A stretch of 64,000 bases of DNA, taken from Echria macrotheca. Taxonomy: Eukaryota > Ascomycota > Sordariomycetes > Sordariales > Schizotheciaceae. The stretch covers positions 992,001 to 1,056,000 of the forward strand of contig MU839835.1 in assembly GCA_030411725.1 (NCBI GenBank). Reading direction: 5' to 3'. Each line of letters begins with the position of its first letter. The stretch's first letter is position 1. The notes under the pieces are model-generated. The model was not told the origin of the DNA. It was given only the letters and a program-made list of their open reading frames with translations, and did not search any database. Below, piece after piece: positions 54,854 to 64,000 of this stretch. Position numbers and translations under genes: made by a program.

Positions 54854-57034
54854 GGCGAGTGTATTTTTGTATCAACCATCATGGCGGACTCAGCAGCATG
54901 GAATAATTAGATTATAATTGGTGTTGTCATCATCACCGCGGTCTGAATCTGGACACTAGACCGTCTGATTGAGGCGCTGTCTGTCCAATTGTATATCTTC
55001 GGTCTCGAAGACAGGCAAGTGGGATTAAGGGGCGGTACGGAGGTACTCGTGATGTATAGGGCCGAATCACTCTAAAAGAACCCGCCGCATTAACTACGCT
55101 CACCCCGCCGTAGGTAGCAAGCCAGTTAACGGTGTCTCAATTTAAGCTTTCCAGGTTGTCTTTCTGTTAAACCCGTCTCCTGAAAGGGCGAGGGAAGCCT
55201 GCATGTCTACGGAAACGGGGGCGGCTGATGAAAATATGTTTAGGAGAAAGAAGTGATGCAGCCACCCATCGATTATTCTCGGTTTCAGGTCCAGACTTGC
55301 ATAAGCCCACCAATCGCCAGATAAATCAGCCGCTGGGGTTTTTAGTGACGGGAGCGGAGCGGGCGACGATCAGCAAACGTCAGCCTACATGGAGAAAAGG
55401 AGGGTATGCTATGGGGAAGGAGGGGGCTGATGATGAGTGCGTCATTAATGGCTCTCCCCTGCGCAGTAACAAGCTGTCCGAAGGTTAGATCCGTCTTCCC
55501 CTCTGCATGGAGTCGTGGATCGGGACGGGCAAAACGGGTTCCCGTTCGTCCGTCGGTGGCTTTCTGATTGGGCGGTGGAGGTGTGTTTACGAGGAGGAAC
55601 TGAGGATGGATTTGGTTGTTGGGAGGGACGAGAATTGGAGGAGGTACTTGTAGTAGCTAGCTTTGTGTTGGGGAGTTTAGGTACTTGCGACTTTGCCCTC
55701 CGGATTTGGTTCAGAGTCCGACATCCCGAGGCTTGTTACCTATCTTCACTGGCTCTTGCAAGCGTAAATAATCCGTAGCTGACTGTTGAAGCTTACTGCG
55801 TTATTCAGCACCCTATTGATGATGGTATGTGATATCCTAAAAAGGTTGAAATTCCTGGTGTCTCCCTGGTTAAAGTCTGAGGCCGGGGTCACCCAGCCCG
55901 GTGACGGCGGACGACCGAGGTCTGCTTGGCTGCGTAGCTACTCGGTGCTGGTACCTGCCAAGACAGGCAACAAACAGCCTTCTCAGGAGGCCGCATGCTC
56001 CGCGACGGCGATTAGGCATTCTCCAAGCTGCCACTCACAGCAATCGCGCCAATCTCCCCTTCAGCCCACGGTGTTCGGTGCGTTCCAGCGCCCCGGGAAT
56101 TCTGGGCATTTGAGCTTTCGGATGAGACGGGGGTTCGCAGAGCGAGACTCGCTCGCCTGCCAGATGCAATTTCACGTTGGGACGCCTCATTGGGGTTTGT
56201 CTGGAATGATGGCCCACCTGCTTCTTCGAGGATGGCCCAGATGATGCTGCTCTGCTGCTGCTGTTGCTCTTCAGCTCGCTGCCGGCCATTGTCCAACTTC
56301 CTCCCTTCCTCGACGAGCTGCCGCACATAAACAAAACCTAAGCACACGACACCCGACTCTCGACACACGACACGACCTGTGACAATCCTATTACAAGACC
56401 TCGTCTATCCGCTTTCGCTAGCAACCCACACTGGCCCGAGCCGTGCCCATCCCGCTGCCGTCCGCGATCAGAAAGAAAAGCTCCAACCGTCTGAAACGTC
56501 TTTGTGATCAGTCTTTTTCTACCCTGGGGCGCCCAGATCGCGAATTGGACGATTGACCAAAACTGAACTCGACCATTTTCGATCGGCTGGCTCGTCTCGG
56601 CGCGCCCAACCAAGCGTCTCCGCCCTGCAGATGCCGGTGGACCTGGTCCAATCTGGAATTGTTCAGGGCCAAGCATACCGCACACAGATCGAGCCTATCC
56701 CGGGTTTGATGACGTCCTCGGCCAACCTCCTTTGCGCTTCACGAGCGAACCCCGCTGGCTACGCTGGACAAAGGCAGTTGCACCCATCTGCCGGCTTTGC
56801 ATCATTGCTGGGCTCTGCGGGCTCAGAGCGTGGGAGGAAAGCTCCAAGCTGCGAATCACGATCGCCGTAGGCCACCGCCACCGCCAGGAATCCGGTTGGA
56901 AAGCTGGCCGCATTGACGGTTTGGAGGCTGTGACCCCTCCAAGCTCTGGGCCAGTCTTGCTATTCGCCTGTCGTTGAGCTGTCAACCCGTACTAATAAAA
57001 GTCGCGGCGACCCCGCGATCCCCCCTCCTTCGAA
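54854..57034. other. Intergenic region and PSD2 promoter
   Basis: 2.2 kb between the Dsc ligase and PSD2, both +. No domain-bearing ORF. Open frames at 55515-55778 and 55786-56244 lack support. A CTG/CAG-rich patch occurs near 56243-56270. Confidence 0.45.
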
Positions 57035-60000
57035 ATGGTCCGCATCATCCCCAGCCGACTGAAATCGGGCATCTCGCACTCCACCGCCAATTCTACATCC
57101 CACAACAGGACCGCCAGCCCAATGCGAAGCAAGGGCGATTCCGCGAGCCCAGAGGGCCGCAGAGAGACGGCCCTCGTCCTCAATGTCGTCATCATCAGGG
57201 TAGGGTCTGGACACAAGCTTGTCGCTGAGCACCGCGTCGCTGACAGGTCTGCCAGGCCAGAGATCTCGCCGCGAAGGACAGAGGAGGCACGTCCGATCCA
57301 GTGAGTGGAGTCCAATCTCGTGTATTTGCGCGCTGTAAGCGCAGAGCAAACCGTGACGGCAGCTTACCTGGGCGTTCTGTAGTACCTCGTGCTCACCCTC
57401 GGCGATGCGAAACACGTAACCCACTCGGTATCCAAGACGCTGAACCCCGAATGGAACGAGCAATCTCGCCTGCCTATCAATGGCGTCAACAGCCTCCTCC
57501 TCGACGTGTGCTGTTGGGATAAGGACCGGTTCGGGAAGGACTATCTGGGCGAGTTCGACGTCGCACTGGAGGAAATTTTTGCGGATGAGAAGACGGAGCA
57601 GCCGCCCAAGTGGTACCCCCTAAAGAGCAAACGACCCGGTAAGAAGACGAGCGTCGTCTCGGGAGAGGTGCTGCTGCAGTTCTCCCTCCTCGACGTGTCG
57701 AACAAGGAAGCCACAGACAAGCAGGTCTTTGAGAAGTTTGCGGCCATTGCGAAGTTGCTCCCAGCGGTCGAGTCGCTGTCACAGAACCCGACTCCGACTC
57801 GAACCCCGGTATTGGGCCCAATGCGCAAGAAGTCTGCTTCGCCTTCCCCACCGCTCAACCGGGGTCAGGAGGACAACGACGACGATGATGACTACGAGGT
57901 CTACGAGGACGAAACCCCCGAGGATGAGGACCCATCCAAGCCGGAGACGATCGAGAAGCGTAAACGACGGCTCCGGATTAAAGGGTTGAAGCGGAAGAAT
58001 CGAGACAACCCGTACGAGTTTGTCAACGGTGGGAGCGACGTCGTGGGCATCATCTTTCTCGAAATTTGCAATATCACCGACCTCCCCCCTGAATCGAACC
58101 TTACCAAGACAAGCTTCGATATGGATCCGTTTGTTGTGGCATCGCTCGGTAAAAAGACGTACAGAACCAAAACAATCCGTCACAACCTGAACCCCGTGTT
58201 CAACGAAAAGATGATTTTCCAGCTTCTGGGCCATGAGCAGACATACCAGTTCGCTTTTACGGTTATCGACCACGATAAGTACTCGGGCAACGATTTCATT
58301 GCCTCGGTCAACTTCCCAGTCAAGGAGCTTATCGAGAAGGCGCCGAAAGCAGACCCGGAGACTGGCTTGTACAACCTGAAGGACGCCCCCGAGTATGCTC
58401 CTGTGCAGCGACCGCGATTTATCAGATTGGGTCTGTCCAGGACATCATCGGCCCAGAGCCTCAGTAAGCTGGCACGGCCTGCGCTCTCCAAGAACCCCTC
58501 GACGATTTCCACAGCCGGCACAACCGCCCCCCAGACTCCTTCGGTAGCCCAGCAGGGCCCTCCGCTCGACGGTATCGCAGAATCTGCTCAGCCCGCAGTT
58601 TCGAGTACATCCGGTCTACATCCGCAGGACAATGCAGCAGCGGCCGCCGCCTCCACTCTCGGAGAGACGATGCCCCCTGACGGGGATGACCCGGAGTTTA
58701 TCCCCTTCACCCTTCCGCTTAAGATGAAGAATCTGGAGAAGTGGGAGGACAAGCACAACCCCCAGCTGACTATCCGTGCCAAGTATATGCCGTATCCAGC
58801 GCTTCGTCAGCAATTCTGGAGGGCCATGCTCAGGCAATACGATACCGACGAGAGCGGGCGTATTAGCAAGGTTGAGCTGACTACCATGCTCGACACCTTG
58901 GGATCGACTCTGCGCGAGTCGACGATTGACAGCTTCTTCCAGCGTTTCCCTCACAAGGCAGCCGATAACGACGATGCTGAGGATCTCACAATGGACGAGG
59001 CTGTCATCTGTCTCGAGGATCAGCTTGAGGCCAAGACACGTCCCCAGGCGCTGACTGACCGCGTAAAGGCTGCCCTTCCGGATGCCTCTCAGGTCAAGAA
59101 TCTCCTCAGCGTACCGGGGAAGCTCCTGAGCAGCGATACGGACACGTCGGGTGAAGGCGCTACGAGCGGAACCCAGACACCGATCGACTCGTCCACCATC
59201 ACCATCCCCGAACTTAGCACGCCGGGCGAAGAGGGTGACTTGCTCGACCGAGAAGACCTCAACCTCGGAAGTGGTGAGGAACATGTTGTCGAGATTAGGG
59301 AGTGTCCGATCTGCCACCAGCCTCGGCTGAACAAGCGGAAAGACACGGACATTATCACCCATATTGCTACGTGCGCAAGCCAAGACTGGCGGCAGGTGAA
59401 CAACCTTATGATGGGTGGGTTCGTTACGTCCAGTCAAGCGCAGCGCAAGTGGTATTCCAAGGTGATTACGAAGATCTCGTACGGTGGCTACAAGCTGGGC
59501 GCCAACTCGGCCAACATCCTGGTCCAGGACCGTCTCACGGGTCAGATCAACGAGGAGAAGATGAGCGTGTACGTTCGGTTGGGTATCCGGTTGTTGTACA
59601 AAGGGCTGAAGTCGAACAATATGGAGAAGAAGAGGAGTACGTTGACCGAATGTTGGCGTGAGTTCGTTGCTGACATTATACAGTTCGCAAGCTGCTCAAG
59701 AGCATGAGTATCAAGCAGGGCAAGAAGTACGACGATCCGGCCTCCAAGGCGGAGATTCCGAAATTTGTTCAGTTCCACCGGCTCGACCTCACCGAGGTGC
59801 TGCTGCCGTTGAACGAGTTTAAGAACTTTAACGAGTTCTTCTACCGTGCCTTGAAGCCGGGCGCACGGCCCTGCTCAGCGCCTGAAAATCCACGAATCGC
59901 TGTCTCGCCCGCCGACTGCCGGTCTGTCGTTTTCAACCGTCTGGACGTTGCCACCAACGTGTGGATCAAGGGTCGCGAGTTCAGCATCAAGCGTCTTCTT

Positions 60001-60696
60001 GGGGATGCGTTCCCTGAGGATGTCAGCAGATATGAGAATGGTGCCCTTGGCATTTTCCGGCTCGCGCCTCAGGATTACCACCGGTTCCACGTCCCGGTAG
60101 ACGGCGTGATCCACGGTATTAAGACGATTGCCGGCGAGTACTACACGGTCAACCCGATGGCCATCCGGTCGGCTCTGGATGTGTACGGCGAGAACGTGCG
60201 GGTGTTGGTCCCGATCGACAGCCCGCAGTTTGGTCGTGTCATGGTGGTATGCGTCGGTGCCATGATGGTTGGCAGCACAGTCATTACTCGCCAGGTTGGT
60301 GAGGAGGTCAAGCGGGCCGAGGAGCTTGGATATTTCAAGTTTGGCGGCAGCACGATTGTTCTTCTCTTTGAGCCGGGCAAGATGGTGTTTGACGATGACT
60401 TGGTCGACAACTCGAACGGCGCGCTGGAGACTTTGGTAGGTTTTTTTCTCTCTGGAAGGGGTCATTACTAACGATGGCAGATTCGTGTTGGCATGTCGAT
60501 TGGACACGCACCTGGCGAGCCGCAGTGGACGCCAGATATGCGCAAGAACGACGACGAGATCACGGAAGCGGACAAGGAGAATGCGAAGCGGCGAATCCAG
60601 GGCAGCACGGGGGCGGAGTCGCCCGAGGACAGTGGCGGCGATGATCCTACGACGAGTGGTTTGATTCCATCGACAGGTCCGCAGCCGCAGATGTAG
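57035..60696 (+). CDS. PSD2: Phosphatidylserine decarboxylase 2 with two C2 domains and an EF-hand
   Basis: Exons 57035-57199, 57256-57300, 57383-59636, 59684-60435 and 60481-60696 give 1143 residues. It decarboxylates phosphatidylserine to phosphatidylethanolamine in the Golgi/endosome. The first C2 domain (about 45-165: ARDLAAKDRGGTSDP, YLVLTLGD, LNPEWNE) is split by two introns and the second is at about 310-435 (FDMDPFVVASLGKKTYRTKTI). A low-complexity spacer and an EF-hand (YDTDESGRISKVELTTML, a good loop) follow, then the PSD catalytic domain (FKNFNEFFYRALKPGARP, YHRFHVPVDG, GAMMVGST). The self-cleavage site is GGST (Gly1042-Thr1045), giving the pyruvoyl group from Ser1044. A hydrophilic tail ends the protein. 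Confidence 0.96.
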
Positions 60697-62452
60697 GGGG
60701 ATGCGGCGGGGTGTTGCGGGCCTGGCTGTCGGGGGTGCTGTGTCGTGTTGTGAGGATAAAACGGGGCTAGTACGGGATGGAGATGGATTGTGAAAATAGA
60801 TATTCGGTAATAGCGCTGGGTCTTTGCCATGTGTGGAATAGCATTAGCGTGGTGGATACATACAGAGGAAGAGGATCAAGTGCCTGAGAAGGACGACAAC
60901 AGCTAGTTCAACCTGGGAATTGAGTATTATTTGTCCAGGTGGTATTATGAGAGATGATGTTTGATCTTTTCTGTGAAAAACATGGTTCAAGTAGTTTCAA
61001 TCGTGGAAGGTGGCTGAGGGTGGAAGGTGGCTGAGGGTGGGAGGATGGGGAGGCGGTCTCCTAGATCTTCCCTCTCAAGGGGGTAATGTCGTACATCCAA
61101 GAGACGGGGGGTGTATGTCCATATGTCCATGCTTGTACTGAGAAAAAATGGCCTTGGGGGTGATCATTCTATCGTTCTATAAGGCGGGAAGGGAAGGGTA
61201 GAAATAAGGGAGAGTTAAACCTTGGATTTGCCTGAGTATCTCCTGGGGGGGGATGAAAAGTAAAGAAGCGTGCTGATCATCCTAGGTACCTTGGTCAGTT
61301 GGATGGGAGGGGCGCAAGGGAGAGAGAAACTTTGTCTATTGTGTAGGTATATCTCCGGGAGAGAGGCGTGAGAAAGCAAAACAGATGTCTTTTCTGGAGA
61401 CTGACTCCTGACGCCTTAACTCGCGTCAACGATAACAGCAGGTGTGTATCAAGTCAACAGGGGTGTCACTTCTTGTGTTTTGCAGGGTGTTGAAGATCAA
61501 ATCATCAAAATTTCTCTCTTCCTTCCACGTCAAGGACGGACAAGGCGAGATACTAAATCCCACCTTCGGTCTGTCTCCCATGCTTGTCATTTGGTCACAT
61601 AACTTCTTCCCATATTCAATATCCCAGTATCCATATCCAATATCCCATGCCCAATGCCCATCCATGCCCCCCTATCTCCAGGTATATAATATGAATATGA
61701 AACGCCCATACTCCCTCATGCTTTCTTTCATGTCAAATAAAATAATCATAATGCAAAACCCCATCACCCATCAACATCAGGGAACTCTTCTCTCCTTTGC
61801 GCAATTGGTATGTGTAAGGCATGGTATGGCATGGTGGGGATGACGACATCGCAGGATGGAATGGTGTTTTGTCCACCTTCCCACCCTTTCTGATCCCCCG
61901 TGGGGTAACCAGGTAAACCAAAAAACCGGAGTTAAGAAACCGTACCCGTGCGAATTCGGAGATTGTACCTTTTCGTGTTGTCGTCTCGGTGCCGTTGCGG
62001 CGTTGCGGCGGCGGAAGTGGATGGTGTGTTATTCGACTGGTCGTTCGTGCGTGTTGCCATGGTGGATTTGTCAGGTATTGCTTGCTTGCTTGACGCTGCG
62101 TTTGTGGTGTGTTCTCTCTCGCTTGCCTAATAACCGTGTTCCCAATCTTCAAACTGATGAGAACTGCATGCATCGGTTGTGCCCTGGTATATTTCTCGTT
62201 CGTGTGCCGTATTCCGTGCTCGTGGTCGTAGTCGTGTTTCTCAGGTGTCGTGGTGGTGGTGATGTGGTTGCCCCACCATATTCACGGAAGGGGGAGGAAT
62301 GGAAGTTCGTGCCTTGGGAGGTCGCGGTCGCGCGGCTTCCCCAATCAGGCAATCGGGCACCTCCCCAACTGTCTTTCCAAAGTCCACCACTTTTATACCG
62401 GCACCATCAACCCCCAAAACAAAAGATTACCAAGTCCTCCAGCGGGCTCCTC
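60697..62452. other. Intergenic region (tail to tail)
   Basis: 1.75 kb between PSD2 (+) and the small Ser/Pro-rich ORF (-). It contains the 17-bp tandem repeat listed below and, at about 61615-61690, degenerate repeats of ATATCCCA/CCATATCC type. Frames are short and domain-less. Confidence 0.45.
61003..61036 (+). repeat. 17-bp direct tandem repeat, two copies
   Basis: Unit GTGGAAGGTGGCTGAGG repeated exactly twice, followed by GTGGG. Located 3' of PSD2. Confidence 0.95.
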
Positions 62453-62749
62453 CTAACGAGACCCCCACCTCCAACTACTCGTCGGCGGCGATGTCCCCGT
62501 GGAAGAAGCCTCGCTCCCCCTTTCTGAACCATCCATACTCCGCTTGTCATTGTCATGCGACGACGGCGAGGGAGACGGCGACCGGCGAAAGTAGGAGATG
62601 GGCGTACTAGCCACGGGCGGCGATGGCGGCGGGCTTTGCTGCGTCTGGTTCGTGTTCGTGTTCTGATAAGAGGAAGAAGGATGTGTCTGCTTCCAGGACG
62701 AGTAGATCTGTCTGCACAGGTGTGCCGACATGGTATAGGTTGGCGACAT
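62453..62749 (-). CDS. Small Ser/Pro-rich hypothetical protein
   Basis: 98 residues from ATG 62749 (alternative in-frame Met codons at 62731 and further upstream). It begins MSPTYTMSAHLCRQIYSSWKQ, a short amphipathic start, then a Gln/Ser/Pro-rich run (SPPPSPP), FRRSPSPSPSSHDNDKRSMDG and a Ser-rich end. The SPSPS and KRSMD parts resemble phosphorylation motifs. No domain recognised. Supported by an ATG, coding-like composition and a CT-rich minus-strand upstream region, but not by homology known to me, so it may be a chance frame. Confidence 0.4.
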   Translation of the reverse strand: MSPTYTMSAHLCRQIYSSWKQTHPSSSYQNTNTNQTQQSPPPSPPVASTPISYFRRSPSPSPSSHDNDKRSMDGSERGSEASSTGTSPPTSSWRWGSR

Positions 62750-63656
62750 CGTAGCGGCTGGCTGCTTGCTCTCTGGTGTGGATGTATAGTATTCCTTAGG
62801 TAAATAAATACGTGGGGAGGTGATTTGAAGATTGAACACAACCACGCAAACAGAGAGACGTAGGTAGGTAAAAAATTATATATCAGAGAGTAAATAAAAA
62901 TTCCAGGAACACAAGAGAAACAGAACCCAGAAAATGGGAGGTCACCCCTTTTAAGAGGAGGCCTACTACTGCTCCAGACAAGGCTCAGCTCGTCGGCAGG
63001 CACAAAGCACACAAAAGCGCGAGGCACGAGGCAACCACACCCATCCCAACGGGCCCCCCAACCAGCATGGCAACACATCGAATTCCTCATCAGGGTTTTA
63101 CCGCCAGACGACGGCGCAACGCTCACACACGTGGACATACACACATCAAAGTGGCCGGTTCCAGCCCGCTTGGGTGCCCAAAAAGCCCCTCCCATCTGGT
63201 CGCCAACCAATCAGCATCAACGTATTTCCAAGAATCGTGGCTGTGCGGCAGCCTGTGGCTTGTCGTTCTGGGCTGATGTGCTCGCAAATCGTGCCACCAG
63301 ACCCACTCGGTCGCCCAATCGCACTTTGCCCGCCGGCTGCCGGGACCTGGAATGGCGCCCTTTTTCGGAAGAGCAATATCCAGCGCTGGTCACGCAACAA
63401 TCCCTCTTAAAATAATGTGGGCAGCCGGGTGCCGGATTATCTCCTTCTCGACACTCAATCCTCTTGTCCACCAAGCATGACGTAATTTTAGATTCCCAAC
63501 GGTCATCTCTGAGATCTCAGCCAGCTGTCACACACTCATCAGCATTTCAAACGCTTACCAACACCTTGTCTTGGGCCAAACCTGAGACATCCACCTGGCA
63601 CAGAAAATAACCTAGGATATTGGCTACTGATGCTGATGCTACTACTCCAAGTCTAC
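62750..63656. other. Intergenic region
   Basis: 907 bases between the small Ser/Pro-rich ORF and the terminal partial gene, both minus. Overlapping frames on both strands lack domains. Confidence 0.4.
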
Positions 63657-64000
63657 TTAGGTCCTGCGGTATTCATACACCCTTCTCGACGGCCGGGCCT
63701 CCATCCCCATATTCCCCGCCCCCGTCTCGTGAAACCCCGGGTGAGCCACGTTCTGACTGTCATCCTCCGAACTCATCATGTCCGTCTCCACGCCCGAGTC
63801 CTCGTCTTCCTCCATCACTGTCTGCCCCATCACACCATCGCGATCTGAAAAGTTCCTGCCAGCTCCACGGGCGTAATGGCCACCAGGCAACACAGATGGC
63901 GCCTCTCCCGTTCCATCTTCTCCTTTCCTCATGTCCATCAGCTCCATCGACTCCTTGTCCATACGAGCCTCCGGACTGCTGTGGAAACGCCTTGGTACCT
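63657..64000 (-). CDS. C-terminal end of an unidentified protein (partial at window edge)
   Basis: A minus-strand frame open from the window edge to the stop at 63657; about 114 C-terminal residues are visible. The last part is hydrophilic and acidic (MEEDEDSGVETDMMSSEDD) and ends VYEYRRT. The frame stays open upstream of the internal ATG at 63962, so the gene very probably extends beyond the window. The tail-like composition would suit the cytosolic C-terminus of a membrane protein or a regulator, but no domain is visible. Confidence 0.55.
   Translation of the reverse strand, partial: VPRRFHSSPEARMDKESMELMDMRKGEDGTGEAPSVLPGGHYARGAGRNFSDRDGVMGQTVMEEDEDSGVETDMMSSEDDSQNVAHPGFHETGAGNMGMEARPSRRVYEYRRT

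Noticed and set aside
57200..57304. Read-through of the first PSD2 intron giving a short N-terminal protein
   Set aside because: Splicing at 57199/57256 and 57300/57383 restores a complete C2 domain, so the read-through stop is intronic.
62407..63210. 267-codon minus-strand frame overlapping the small Ser/Pro-rich ORF
   Set aside because: Runs through an evidently noncoding leader, with shadow-frame composition and no domain.

Overview
The window is nuclear DNA of a filamentous ascomycete, most likely a Sordariomycete and plausibly Sordariales/Chaetomiaceae. Evidence: genes of 50-1150 codons broken by short introns (mostly about 50-100 nt) with GTATGT/GTAAGT-type donors and CTAAC-type branch points; C/G-ending codons in ORFs; CT-rich leaders; and fungal-specific families (2EXR, Sur7/PalI, Dsc E3 ligase, EsdC-like protein, Las1). 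The species call is inference. No bacterial, viral, CRISPR or intact transposon feature was seen. All splice sites were assigned by hand from GT-AG signals, reading frame and family knowledge.

Left third (1-25 kb): 3' end of an agmatinase-type ureohydrolase (+); a 2EXR/F-box-like reading frame with an in-frame amber codon (-); a GPI-anchored Cys-rich wall protein (+); an HD-domain phosphohydrolase (-); an EsdC-like glycogen-binding E-set protein (+); a Sur7/PalI-like membrane protein (-); a GPI-anchored PLC-like phosphodiesterase (+); a soluble cytochrome b5 (+); a repeat-bearing nuclear-looking protein (-); a class II eIF4E (+); a small protein with degenerate EF-hands whose start codon sits in its own exon (-); and an NAD kinase (-).

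Middle (25-46 kb): a six-exon PfkB sugar kinase (+), then about 8.1 kb without a convincing gene, then an acidic Q/S/P-rich protein (+), saccharopine reductase LYS9 (+), Las1 (+), an eight-exon glyoxalase II (+), a secreted protein with several Kex2-type dibasic sites (-), and an intron-containing tRNA-Gly(CCC) (-).

Right third (46-64 kb): mitochondrial EF-Tu (+); the divergent pair 40S ribosomal protein S29 (-) / ER protein disulfide isomerase (+); the divergent pair HSBP1-like coiled coil (-) / Dsc (Tul1-type) RING E3 ligase (+); a C2-C2-EF-hand phosphatidylserine decarboxylase PSD2 (+); a small Ser/Pro-rich ORF (-); and the 3' end of an acidic-tailed protein (-) running off the right edge.

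Most genes are unrelated housekeeping functions and form no operon or evident biosynthetic cluster. The most interesting items are the secreted dibasic-site protein, the amber-interrupted 2EXR frame, the EF-hand gene with a start-codon-only exon plus a divergent promoter-like element, the PfkB enzyme with an altered GAGD motif, and the long gene-free interval upstream of the Q-rich protein.
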